Below are positions 43,674 through 54,078 of a DNA stretch of 64,000 nt, piece after piece. How positions within the stretch are numbered: position 1 is the stretch's first letter; the number at the start of each line of letters is the position of its first letter. Both the position numbers and the translations under genes were made by a program. This DNA comes from Agelas oroides (Eukaryota > Porifera > Demospongiae > Agelasida > Agelasidae), in contig OX422190.1 of assembly GCA_949130485.1 (NCBI GenBank), positions 5,804,861-5,868,860 on the forward strand, in the 5' to 3' direction. The notes under the pieces were generated by a model. It did not search any database. It was given only the letters and a program-made list of their open reading frames with translations, and had not been told where the DNA came from.

Positions 43674-46600
43674 ATGGTAAACTGTTGCCGATGTAACAGA
43701 ACTGGCAGCTGTCGCAACTGTGCCTGTGTAAAGGCTGGCAGGTCTTGCCAAAGTTGTTTGCCCAGTCGCCTCGGTCACTGCTTGAACGATACTGGTTCTT
43801 CCTCACCTGACCAACCCTCCGGGACTCCTACAACCACACCCTCATTGAACGCCTCCCCAAATGGGTCACATGATGACACGCCTCCCACCCTTACCCCAAC
43901 CAGCACCCCTCACTCCCCCGCTCACTCACACACCACATATTTGACTCCTAAGTCTGGACCTGTAAGAGATGTGGATCTCCCCTCTTTTACTCCAGCATCC
44001 AATCCGACATTTACATGGGGAAGCCACAATTCCGAATCATTCAGACAAGCACTAGATGAAACATACACGGAGATCAGACATTGGAGACCTAATCAATTCA
44101 AGCTGCCACAAGGAAAGGCCGGAAAGCACTTTGTCTCTGAGCTCGCAAAATTATACAAAGCCTTTGCAACTCGCTCTGCCCTGGAAGGCGTTGCTCTGAA
44201 AGCTGCCACGGTCCTCCCCATCCTTGCCCTGCAGAAACCCTCTCGCTCTTCCAAGAACAAAGACCATGTTGCCTGCCTTGAGAGAAGGATGCCTTTGTGG
44301 CTGGATGGTAATTTGGCTGAGCTCCTATCGGAAGGAAGAACAATTCAGTGTCGCTTACCAACAGCACCTTCAAGTTCCAAGGAGGTGGCTTCTGATCCAG
44401 CAAGAGCATTTGCAAAGAAAATGTTTCAAGGGAAGACAAAAGCAGCACTTGACCATTTAAGGAACAAGGAGAAGGGTGGAGTGATGCAGCTTGACGATCA
44501 GATACCCAGCGGACCTGGTGCAACCATGACTGTAAGAGAAGTCTTGCTTGACAAACACCCCCCCGGCCAACCGGCTGACCCCAACTCTGTGGTTGCTGAT
44601 GAGGCCCCCCCGGTACATGACATCCTGTTCGATCCCATTGATGCCACCCTGATCAGGACAGCTGCCCTAAAGACATCAGGGTCCGCTGGACCTTCTGGGT
44701 TGGATGCCTACAGTTGGAGAAGGCTATGTACTTGCCACCAACAAGCCTCCAGAGATCTCTGCCAGGCATTAGCTGAAGTGGCCAAACGCCTATGTACACA
44801 ATTCGTTGATCCAGCTTCAGTTGCTCCCTTCTCGGCTTGCCGTTTGATCGCACTTGACAAGAACCCGGGTGTCAGACCAATCGGAGTTTGTGACACAGTG
44901 AGACGCATAATTGCCAAAGCGATCCTGATGACCATCCGAAGTGACGTCCTTGACATGGCTGGCTCCTTGCAATTATGTGCCGGTCAGATCAGTGGCACAG
45001 AGGCTGCAGTTCATGCCGTCCGTTCCTATTTTGAATCCAATGAGTGTGAAGCAATTCTCCTGGTGGACGCTAGCAACGCTTTCAATGCCCTTAACAGGCA
45101 GACAGCACTCAGGAACATCAGGCGCCTGTGCCCAGCTCTGGCCACTGTGTTGATAAATTCCTACAGAGCTGAGGCTGATCTCCTTGTGGATGGCGACGTA
45201 ATCAAGTCAAGAGAGGGTACCACCCAAGGAGATCCTCTTGCTATGCCGATGTATGCCATTGCCACAATCCCACTGATTAAAAGGCTAAGTGCAAGTGCAA
45301 CTGTCAACCAGGTATGGTACGCAGATGATGCTGCTGGCATGGGGCGGATTGATCAGACTCGCTTATGGTGGGATAAGCTTGTCGAGCTAGGGCCTGGTTT
45401 TGGCTACTATGCCAATGCCTCAAAGACATGGCTAATCACCAAGGAAGCCCATCACCAGAAAGCCATTGAAGCCTTTTCAGGCACCGGAGTGAAAGTTACA
45501 TCTTGTGGAAGACCCTACCTCGGGTCTCCTATTGGGTCTAGGGCTTTTATTGAATCATTTGTGGAAGACAAAGTGAAGCTCTGGGCTGCAGAGCTGGACA
45601 GTCTTTCCTGCTTCGCAAAAACACAACCACATGCTGCGTACTCTGCTTTCACGCATGGCCTGACATCGATTTGGTCTTACCTAATTAGAACAACTCCGGA
45701 AACTGGGCACCTGCTTCAGCCATTGGAGGACATCATAAGAATGAAGCTGATTCCCGTGCTGACCGACAGAGCTCCACCCAATGATGTGGAAAGGAACCTT
45801 CTTGCTCTGCCAGCCAGGCTAGGAGGCATAGGCGTTTCTAATCCAGCCACTGACACACAATCGATCTTTTCAGCGTCAACCAGGATCTCGGAGCCCCTGA
45901 AAGATGCTATCCTTGCCAAGGTTCCAGTTTACTCCTATGACATGTGGGCTAATCAAGTTGCTGCCAGGTCCAAAGTTCACAAGCTCAGACGTCAGCAGTC
46001 GGAACAACAATCCGAGACCTTAAAGCAAATCCTACCTGACTCCCAAAAACGGGCCATGGAACTTGCCTCTGAAAAGGGTGCTTCTACCTGGCTAACGACC
46101 CTTCCGGTGGAAGAATTCGGATTCACCCTACATAAGAGTGCTTTCCATGACGCTCTCGCCTTGAGGTATGGCTGGAAACCCAATCGCACACCTCAGTACT
46201 GTGCCTGTAGTTCAGCGTTTTCAGTGGAGCACGCCCTATCCTGTCCCAAAGGAGGTTTCCCAACGATTCGCCACAACGAGATAAGAGACCTGACTGCCTC
46301 CCTGCTGACGGAAGTATGTCATGAAGTCAGCATCGAGCCAGACTTGCAGCCTATCTCAGGAGAAATCTTCCACAGGGCCTCAACCAACATACAGGATGGA
46401 GCCAGATTGGATGTCGCCATGAGTGGCTTTTGGGGGGGCAGGCATGAGAGATCCTTCTGTGACGTGAGGGTCTTCAACCCTCATGCTCCCTCCAACAGAA
46501 ACAGCAACCTCGCCTCATGCTACAGGAGACACGAAAGGCTGAAGAAGAATTCCTATGAGCAAAGAATTAGAGATATTGAGCATGCTTCCTTCACGCCTTT

Positions 46601-46712
46601 GATCTTCTCAGCAACAGGAGGACTCGGAAACGAGGCCAAGACATTCTACAAGAGGCATCACTCTTCGCTTCAAAGTGGGACAACTCGTACAGCTCCACGA
46701 TGGCCTGGCTGA
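43674..46712 (+). CDS. reverse transcriptase / endonuclease polyprotein of non-LTR retrotransposon
   Basis: An uninterrupted 1012-residue frame. Residues 4-38 form a cysteine-rich domain spaced like a tesmin/TSO1 CXC domain (CCRCNRTGSCRNCACVKAGR). A Ser/Thr/Pro-rich linker follows (45-120). RT palm: motif A Asp465 (LLVDASNAFN), motif B TTQGDPLAM (516), motif C YADD (549-552). After the thumb there is a zinc finger, Cys843, Cys845, His853, Cys857. Then comes a probable restriction-like (PD-(D/E)XK type) nuclease with RHNEIRD, Asp913 in GARLDV and Asp930 in CDVRV. No apurinic endonuclease is present. The ATG at 43674 begins the CXC domain directly. It resembles RLE-type non-LTR elements; the exact clade is not assigned. 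Confidence 0.92.
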   Translation: MVNCCRCNRTGSCRNCACVKAGRSCQSCLPSRLGHCLNDTGSSSPDQPSGTPTTTPSLNASPNGSHDDTPPTLTPTSTPHSPAHSHTTYLTPKSGPVRDVDLPSFTPASNPTFTWGSHNSESFRQALDETYTEIRHWRPNQFKLPQGKAGKHFVSELAKLYKAFATRSALEGVALKAATVLPILALQKPSRSSKNKDHVACLERRMPLWLDGNLAELLSEGRTIQCRLPTAPSSSKEVASDPARAFAKKMFQGKTKAALDHLRNKEKGGVMQLDDQIPSGPGATMTVREVLLDKHPPGQPADPNSVVADEAPPVHDILFDPIDATLIRTAALKTSGSAGPSGLDAYSWRRLCTCHQQASRDLCQALAEVAKRLCTQFVDPASVAPFSACRLIALDKNPGVRPIGVCDTVRRIIAKAILMTIRSDVLDMAGSLQLCAGQISGTEAAVHAVRSYFESNECEAILLVDASNAFNALNRQTALRNIRRLCPALATVLINSYRAEADLLVDGDVIKSREGTTQGDPLAMPMYAIATIPLIKRLSASATVNQVWYADDAAGMGRIDQTRLWWDKLVELGPGFGYYANASKTWLITKEAHHQKAIEAFSGTGVKVTSCGRPYLGSPIGSRAFIESFVEDKVKLWAAELDSLSCFAKTQPHAAYSAFTHGLTSIWSYLIRTTPETGHLLQPLEDIIRMKLIPVLTDRAPPNDVERNLLALPARLGGIGVSNPATDTQSIFSASTRISEPLKDAILAKVPVYSYDMWANQVAARSKVHKLRRQQSEQQSETLKQILPDSQKRAMELASEKGASTWLTTLPVEEFGFTLHKSAFHDALALRYGWKPNRTPQYCACSSAFSVEHALSCPKGGFPTIRHNEIRDLTASLLTEVCHEVSIEPDLQPISGEIFHRASTNIQDGARLDVAMSGFWGGRHERSFCDVRVFNPHAPSNRNSNLASCYRRHERLKKNSYEQRIRDIEHASFTPLIFSATGGLGNEAKTFYKRHHSSLQSGTTRTAPRWPG

Positions 46713-46867
46713 GGTGCCGTCTCACCTTCTCACTCTTGAGATCCTCAATCAGATGCATCCGGGGAGCCCGCTCACACTCAGGCTTTCCTGTCAGAGCCCC
46801 GCCAGTGGATCTGGTGAGGGTGGAAGCCAGCCTCACATCCACCTGTTGAACAGTTTTCACCTGCCCT

Positions 46868-46873
46868 AATAAA
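46868..46873 (+). terminator. polyadenylation signal of the retrotransposon
   Basis: AATAAA lies in the 3' UTR, about 120 bases before the genomic poly(A). That distance is longer than usual, so a second signal may be used. Confidence 0.4.
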
Positions 46874-46990
46874 CTATATTGCTTCTGCAGTTTTTTCCTC
46901 TCTTGTTTTATATATATATATATTCTTAACCCTAACAAGTCCTTCCTCGTATTGTATATCATGGCACTTGTATGACAGTTTGGTTCCCAG

Positions 46991-47035
<45 letters not shown>
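46991..47035 (+). repeat. poly(A) tail, 45 A
   Basis: An uninterrupted A run at the 3' end of the retrotransposon. Its purity suggests a recent insertion. Confidence 0.95.
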
Positions 47036-47036
<1 letters not shown>

Positions 47037-47566
47037 ATATTAAATCATTGCGTGTATTGAGCGCGCGAGTATATTAAAAGCAGGTGAAGGAAGGGTGCCT
47101 CGCTATTCACGATTTGATAAACTGATGTCTGGCTCCTCCCTTGAGGGTAAAGCTTTTTTTAAGAAGCCACCAAACTCTGAACTCTAAGTCTTCCTACTTC
47201 AGCTAAATTTGCAGCACAAAACCCTGATCTTCTACTTCAGGTCTTGTAGCTAAGTAGCAGTGAACTGTTTTCCTAAAGCCTACTAACAAAGATTTTCCCT
47301 ACGTATAGCACTGAACTCTCAAGTGTTTGAGCCAAGGTAAACCTGCAGCACTAACCTCTTATGAGCATCTTGGGGTGCGGTTACTTTGCCCGTTACACCC
47401 CAAGATGCAACTTAAAGGACCCGCGTAAATAATATAACTACACAGGCCAGAGGAAGCGTTGGACATCCAATCTGAGTTGACATTCGTTAATGGCATGGTG
47501 CACTTACCCCAGGATTGAAACTTTGGTACACTAACAACTCTCCCTTTACCGCGTCACCCCTCACAG
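47036..47566 (+). repeat. retrotransposon promoter/5' UTR unit, copy A
   Basis: It contains ATCATTGCGTGTATTGAGCG, CTCGCTATTCACGATT, GATAAACTGATGTCTGGCTC and GAGCATCTTGGGGTGCGG. From 47115 to about 47345 it matches the 5' UTR at 43366-43596. It lies directly after the poly(A). Confidence 0.85.
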
Positions 47567-49402
47567 GGCGTATTTTTTTTTTGGACGCACTTTTGACTTA
47601 GTCTCTGGACGGCAATACATATGCGCATGCGCAGTGCCACACCCTCTGTGTACTTAGACCTTTGAGATGGGCGTGTTGAACATGATCGAGCAAAACGACT
47701 GCCAAGAAGACTGCAGTTAGAAAGACAAAGAGCTGCAGCCTATAACTACAATGTACTTCTAGTGAACTTTGAGCAAGACTGGAAAGCATCTGGCCACTGT
47801 TCCATTTCTGTTGTCTCCTCTAGAAATGATTAGCCAAGGACAACCATGATACTGCGTCATATAGTCTATTATAGCTATCAAGACATTGCAACAACCTGGA
47901 AACTCTCAGGGAATGTTGTCCCAGGAATGGGCAGCAATTAGAACTATCTTGAGTTTACCTGATGAGGAACAGAAAGGACCCAGAGATTCACACTGATTGA
48001 GATTTCATGGTGTTGAAGCAGTAGTTTCTAGAGGGTCTGTGAACAAGACTATTGAAGTAGTGAGACTGAATGCTTTGCCTGCATGTCGGTGCATGAGTGT
48101 AGGGAATCACTAATCTATTGGAATTTGGAAAGTGAAAACAATGTGACCTTGTGACAAATTTTGACACACTTTTACTGGACAAATTTGAATCTTGCAATGT
48201 TTCAACTGCTAATCTCCAGCAGCATTTTTTTTTTTTGAGCCTGATTAAGAGAATGATATAGCAGTTGAAACATTGCGATAATAAACTTGTCTGGTGAAAG
48301 TCAGTCAAACCTTTCCATTGGTCATGCACAATGCCCAAACAATAGCCCCATGTACACTATTAACTGATTTGAAACCAGTCTAAGTGTTAAATGTAAACAG
48401 GGCTAATACAAACAGTTGATTTTCAGTTGATACAGGATGCCAAAATAAAATAAAAAACTTCCAAGGATGAGTGATGATTGTTACAAGGACTAATATGTTT
48501 ATTTGTAGGTATAGCAGATGATTAAGGTCATACCAGTGTAGTTTTATGTTGGTCAGACGTGGCTGACCCAAATATTGGCAGATGCTATATACTCATCCAC
48601 GCAAAAGATGACACCACTCTGCTTGCAGATTCATATGCACTCTATAGACAATAATTTTTCAACAAGATAGGGCCTGAAAAGGCCAAGATTGTCCACTGCA
48701 TGTAGACGGGGTGACTCTTTTGGAGAGCTGTTAGTGTACGGTGGCAGATACTTTCCAGTTGTATTCACAGTTCAATGATAGCGCATTGTAGCTATAGACT
48801 GAAATTTTTGATGTTAAAGGTCATGTATCACCATAAAGATAGGTTCCTTTCCAATTGCCATCTTCGTAGTATCATTTGGCTCAATCATGTTCAATCAACA
48901 TGATGACACACTCTCACACCATCTCCAGCCACCACAGAATACGTATATAGCAGTACAATAGTTGGCTCAGTGTCAATCTCTGGGTCCTTTCTGTTGTCTC
49001 CTCTAGAAATAATTAGCCAAGGACAATCATGATAGTGCGTCGTATAGTCTATTATAGCTATCAAGACATTGCAACAACCTGGAAACTCTCAGGGAATGTT
49101 TTCCCAGGAATGGGCAGCAATTAGAACTATCTTGCGTTTACCTGATGAGGAACATGGAACAGTGGCCAGATGCTTTCCAATCTTGCTCACAGTTCACTGA
49201 AAGTACATTGCAGTTATAGGCTATAGTTCTTTGTTGCTAAAAATCACCTGAGGAGTAGCTCTCTTTCTAACTGCAGTCTTCTTGGCAGTCGTTTTGCTCG
49301 ATCATGTTCAACACGCCCATCTCAAAGGTCTAAGTACACAGAGGGTGTGGCACTGCGCATGCGCATATGTATTGCCGTCCAGAGACTAAGTCGAAAGTGC
49401 GT
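47567..49402. mobile_element. 1.8-kb foldback transposon
   Basis: The arm 47582-47802 (GGACGCACTTTTGACTTAGT to GGCCACTGTTCC) is inverted at about 49155-49402. CCTCACAG (47559-47566 and 49403-49410) flanks it, a possible 8-bp duplication. A segment of about 165 bases (about 47805-47970 and 48990-49150) is present in direct, not inverted, orientation. No transposase was seen. Confidence 0.82.
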
Positions 49403-49410
49403 CCTCACAG

Positions 49411-49831
49411 GGGGTTCACTAAGTTCACCCAACTCCATGTGGTGACGTCATAAACTGTAATGTGCGCATTGCGCGCGCAGAGCACCATGGAACTGGATCC
49501 AGACTAGACATGTACATTAGTCTCACAAGCCACACCTCTCTGCGAAGGGTAAATAGCTCCTAGATCCTCGAGTCGAGTTTGAGTTGTTGGAGGGCATGCA
49601 GCAACAAAACACCAGTTGAACAAGAGATCAGGTAGTCTGTATTGTATTCAAAGAGATTGTGCAACTTAATTTTATAGCAAGAAAATTATGTAGCTACAGC
49701 TAATACTGGACTCATGTAAAACCCCCCAACAGGTTCAGTCAGTATTTTAATATTGAATACTGTGATCATGTTCCTCCCTAGCTTGTGAGCTAACCTGTTA
49801 CCTACTAAGACTAAGACTTTCCTACTAAGAC
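49411..49831. repeat. dispersed repeat plus unrecognised sequence
   Basis: 49411-49515 (GTTCACTAAGTTCACCCAAC, then CATGTGGTGACGTCA) recurs inverted at 50945-51063 and in the same orientation at 60826-60950. The rest is unrecognised. Confidence 0.75.
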
Positions 49832-50064
49832 CAAGGGGTAGTCACATGCCGTGTGTTCAAGCGTTTGCGACTGGGATCAAGGTTTTTGATTCGCAAAAAG
49901 TGTGCTTAATTGCTTGATCGTTCCCTTCTGTGTTCTTGATCCATTGATTTGAGCAGTTCAGAGGTCACCTTGATCAGCCCCCAAAAAGGGCTTTGATCAC
50001 TTGATTCAATTTTGATCCCGGTCGCAAATGCTTCTACATGGGACATATAAGTGACTACCCCTTG
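49832..50064. mobile_element. MITE with 6-bp TSD TAAGAC
   Basis: CAAGGGGTAGTCAC at the left and GTGACTACCCCTTG at the right. The TIRs extend with gaps to GCGTTTGCGACTGGGATCAA and its complement. TAAGAC flanks both ends (49826-49831 and 50065-50070). Confidence 0.85.
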
Positions 50065-50335
50065 TAAGACTAAGGTCCCAGTTAGACAGGATTCCTCATG
50101 TTTTTGTGGGTTACTATGACAAAGTGTAGCCTCCTTCCCAGACTCTCAGTGTATCTTCACTTGATTTATTGCAAGCTTATTAGTGGAGCCCGGAAATGAG
50201 TTAGGCCATGTAGTCATGTACCCATCGTTGGTTGCTTGCTGTTTCCAGAGCAGAAACTGCAAGCAGCATATTAAAGTTGGATAGAAACCAGGATAAGTGT
50301 CTTACCATCAGGCTTATGTAGCCTCGTTCCCACCA

Positions 50336-50437
50336 TTTTTACCTTCCATTTGCGTTCACAATAATACACGGGAGCGGAAGACCAGCTGGTCTTCCGCTAC
50401 CGTGTATTATTGTGAATGCAAACGGAAGGTAAAAATT
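50336..50437. repeat. perfect-centre palindrome, 50-base arms
   Basis: The centre is GACCAGCTGGTC with no spacer. The arms run from TTTTTACCTTCC to its complement with about three mismatches. A TAGCCTCGTTCCCA end precedes it at 50319. Confidence 0.92.
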
Positions 50438-50944
50438 GCACATCTTTGGACACAATACAGACTGTGTGATTTTTTCTGGTGTTTTGTTCTGCTGCATGCC
50501 TGCCAGCAACTGTTTTGCATGACTTGCTGAGGGACAAGTTTTTAGTATCTTAAATAATGCAGTCAAGTGAAACCGTACCACAAGATGCTCACACAAAATT
50601 TGTTCTTGTACTCAGATTGTAGTAAACATTTAGGTCATCACATGCAAACTAGAACTTACTATAAAAAAATCTGCACATGGCTCATGATCACTAGTATAGA
50701 CTGGTGAAGCTAGACCTGAGTGTGAAAGACTAGGCTAGTAAGTCACACAGCATGTTACTGAGCTAGCTGTTGCACTCACAAGCTACAAAAAAGGCATGAG
50801 AAAAGTACTGAAGCTCTTCAGGTCCAGAAATTATGCTGAATTTAGTTCACAGAGTTACTGTAAGTATAAAACTACGACCCGTAAAACTATAGCAAGCTGT
50901 AAGTGAAAGTTTGCCTCACAAGGGACTTTATACTGAGCTTCTTC
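50438..50944. other. no supported gene
   Basis: Short open frames only. Confidence 0.4.
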
Positions 50945-51063
50945 GGGTCCAATTAACATGTCTGGATCCAGTTCCATCTTCGATCCGCGCGCGCAATGCG
51001 CAAGGAATAAACATTACAAATTGTGATGTCACCACATGGAGTTGGGTGAACTTAGTGAACCCC
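50945..51063. repeat. dispersed repeat, inverted copy of 60826-60950
   Basis: Contains AACATGTCTGGATCCAGTTC, GCGCGCAATGCG and GGAGTTGGGTGAACTTAGTG. Two mirrored open frames (50911 plus, 60709 minus) arise from it. Confidence 0.85.
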
Positions 51064-51646
51064 CCCCCCCCTCACAGCGACTCCCGAAGCGCTTACGTGA
51101 CGTCACACGTTCAATATACTACGTATAAAATCATTGCGTGTATTGAGCGCGCTACCATGCTGCGGGCTGATATTACGCGCGTAATGCGCTGGTGCCTCGC
51201 TATTCACGATTTGATAAACTGATGTCTGGCTCCTCCCTTGAGGGTGAAGCTTTTTTTAAGAAGCCACCAAACTCTGAACTCTAAGTCTTCCTACTTCAGC
51301 TAAATTTGCAGCACAAAACCCTGATCTTCTACTTCAGGTCTTGTAGCTAAGTAGCAGTGATTTTCCTAAAGCCTACTAACAAAGATTTTCCCTACATATT
51401 GCACTGAACTCTAAAGTGTTGGAGCCAATTAGGTAAACTTGCAGCACTAACCTTCCGTGAGCATCTTGGGGTGCGGTTACTTTGCTTGTTACGACCCGCG
51501 TAATATAACTAATATAATACACAGGCCAGAGGAAGCGTTGGACATCCAATCTGAGTTTATATTCGTTAATGGCATGGTGCACTTACCCCAGGAATGAAAC
51601 TTTGGTACACCAACAATTCTCCCTTCACCAGCTACACCACTGTCAC
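51064..51646 (+). repeat. retrotransposon promoter/5' UTR unit, copy B
   Basis: A complete unit of about 583 bases running from CCCTCACAGCGACTCCCGAA to the next such motif. It lacks the GAGTATAAAGCAGG promoter piece found in copy C. Confidence 0.85.
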
Positions 51647-52100
51647 CCCTCACAGCGACTCCCGAAGCGATTTTTCGCTTAAGTAACGTCACACGTTCAA
51701 TATACCCACGTATAAAATCATTGCGTGTATTGAGCGCGCTACTGTGCTTCGGGCTGATATTACGCGCGTAATGCGCGAGTATAAAGCAGGTGAAGGGGTG
51801 CCTCGCTATTCACGATTGATAAACTGATGTCTGGCTCCTCCCTTGAGGGTAAAGCTTTTTTCAAGAAGACACAAAACTCTGCTTCCTACTTCAGCTACAT
51901 TTGCAGCACAAAACCCTGATCTCTTAAGCCTTCTACTTCAGGTCTTGTAGCTAAGTAGCAGTGAACTTTTTTTCCCTAAACCTACTAACAAAGATTTTAC
52001 CTACGTATAGCACTGAACTCTAAAGTGTTCAAGCCAAGGTAAACCTGCAGCGCTAACCTTCCGTGAGCATCTTGGGGTGCGGTTATTTTGCTCATAAACT
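51647..52100 (+). repeat. retrotransposon promoter/5' UTR unit, copy C (tandem with B)
   Basis: Begins CCCCTCACAGCGACTCCCGA and follows copy B head to tail. It includes TATAAA at 51780-51785. It ends soon after GAGCATCTTGGGGTGCGG. Confidence 0.85.
51780..51785 (+). promoter_or_regulatory. putative TATA box of the retrotransposon unit
   Basis: TATAAA in GAGTATAAAGCAGG is 35 bases before ATTGATAAACTG (51815). That is the exact sequence where the full-length element at 43365 begins. Confidence 0.5.
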
Positions 52101-52850
52101 ATAAGGAATAAATATAGTTCTATAACAGAAGGAGATTGTGCAGAAGTAATAGCACAAGGTAAGGTGTTCCAAAATGATTAGTATTAGTAATACATTACAT
52201 GAAAGAATGTGTACTGTGGAGTACATGCATGCTGATGTAAATGAGGTACAAGAGGTAGGTTAGGACACACATGAACACTATTAACTGTGTACACAGGCTC
52301 AAATGTTTACGCTGCGTATGTTCTAAGATATGACAAACGAGACTGGTTGAGAAGCTGGCAGCATGCTGTATTCTACTGACAATGCAAACCTCTGCACACA
52401 CTCAAGAGAGTTGATGTCCTTAGTAAGATAGGGATTCCAAGCAAGCATGTTCAAGATAGGTAGTCAGGATAGGGTTGGTGGACTGGAACACCTATAGAAC
52501 TGTCTGTATATCAGTCCAACAAGCCTCTCAGATTTGTTGTGATATTTCTGATGTGGTCTGACCATCTGAGATCACTTGTTACAGGTGCTGCTGTAGATAT
52601 TTGCAATACTGTATAGCACCACCCTATATGGTTGGCATTTAACTGCTTAACTTAATTCAGTTATTACTGCTCAACTTCAGTAATATGATTATGTATGTCA
52701 AAAGTTCAAGCTGTGTAGAGTTAAAACTGCTTTCTTGTAGCTATACACTACTATCTACAATTAAATTCATAGATGTATTTAAACCATCACTAGATTATCA
52801 GTAAAGGTATCTCGCTCACCACTAATAGAATGCAGTAGGTTGGCAAACAG
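52101..52850 (+). other. mostly unrecognised; includes a duplicated receptor 3' UTR
   Basis: 52570-52750 matches 53050-53190 and parts of the locus 1 3' UTR. The rest is unrecognised. Confidence 0.5.
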
Positions 52851-52919
52851 AACTTAGAGCAGTGAGCAACAGAGGAACTGTTTCAGCTGCTCACCTCCAA
52901 TCACATTGATCAGTAATGT
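52851..52919 (+). pseudogene. locus 2 kinase C-terminal remnant
   Basis: GAGCAACAGAGGAACTGTTT and CAGCTGCTCACCTCC, then ACATTGATCAGTAATGTCTA, match the last 60 bases of locus 1 exon 5 and its stop region. About 53 bases of 3' UTR match follow. The rest of the kinase is absent. Confidence 0.85.
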
Positions 52920-53962
52920 CTAGTTTTGTACATATGACACTGTGGTCGAAGATACTATTAGTGTATTACCCTCTTGATAATTTTTGTTCGTTTAAGTGGT
53001 TGAATGAGTATACATCAGCTATCTCACAGTGTCAAGCTTCTCTGCATCTATTCAGTTGTTGCATTTGCTGTTGTGGGTGTTTGCAGTACTGTGTAGTACC
53101 ATCCATTTTGGTTGGTGTTTAACTGCTTAACTCCAGTTATATATAACTATGTATACATCAAGATTCAAACTTAAATACATAGTTTACAATTTTAGAATTT
53201 ATCTGCAGTGGAGAACTTCACTAGAATAATCATGAGCAAAGGTATTCTGTTCATCATTTGATACAATTACACAGAGTCTCTGAGATAATGGAACACTGCT
53301 TGTGGTATATCTTCTTGCATCTGGAGTTTTGTATATTATGTCTTCCTACATACAACAATATAGCTAATAGCTGATACAAGTGTCCTGGGTTCGGTTCATG
53401 GCGACTGCCAGCCTTTTCACTTTCCTCTCATTTTTCCAATGTAAGCCAAGAGTTCTAAGCATTTAGAAAGAGAAAAGCCACTCAGCATGATTTCTTTCCT
53501 GATGGAGAGTACTTTCCAGTCAGTTCTGACCACACATGCTGAGTGGCTGCACGTTGTGTGATTGGGGCATTTCAGTACCACCTATATACTGCAAAAACAA
53601 ATTGGTTGTTTTAACCTCTGAGTGGTTACCCTGGTTGCAGACAAGCTAAAGAGACTGTGGTTATGTATTTGCTAATTGCATAAGAAAAACAGAGAGGAAC
53701 ACTGATCTTGTATAATAGTAACCACTGAACATCCTTGAAAGAGGTCACATGCACCTGCATGTATCAAAGAGCATGCAATAACAACAATGATCTCATAATC
53801 ACTGAACCTCTGAAGGTTACTGCAGTTTCAGGGTTCATTGAACAGGTGATTAAAGAACCGAAAACACACGCAATAGAGCTAGCTGTCAATTGAGTATAGA
53901 GAATAAGACAATCAATTGATGAAGCCTGCACAGATGTGAATGTAGAAGTGTTCTGTGAAGCA
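52920..53962 (+). other. locus 2 3' UTR relic, then unrecognised sequence
   Basis: GATAATTTTTGTTCG and TCAGCTATCTCACAG (52975-53040) resemble 24908-25040 of locus 1. From about 53200 on nothing is recognised. Confidence 0.5.
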
Positions 53963-54078
53963 GCATGCAGAAGAACCCATGACTTATATACAGCATGCAG
54001 AAGAACCTATGACTTATATACAGCATGCAGAAGAACCTATGACTTATATACAGCATGCAGAAGAACCTATGACTTATG
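53963..54078. repeat. 30-bp tandem repeat, 4 copies
   Basis: The unit is GCATGCAGAAGAACCTATGA then CTTATATACA. The copies are almost identical, the last diverging at its end. Confidence 0.93.

Larger units (their letters stand above)
43365..47035 (+). mobile_element. full-length non-LTR retrotransposon with restriction-like endonuclease
   Basis: A 5' UTR (43365-43673), one long ORF (43674-46712), a 3' UTR and a 45-base poly(A) run (46991-47035). The 5' edge coincides with the position about 35 bases downstream of a TATAAA in the related repeat at 51780. That fits a copy starting at the transcription start. No target duplication is recognised. Confidence 0.8.

Noticed and set aside
50911..51222. 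103-codon plus-strand frame mirrored by an 84-codon minus frame at 60709-60963
   Set aside because: Similarity is due to a dispersed inverted repeat, not to a conserved gene.
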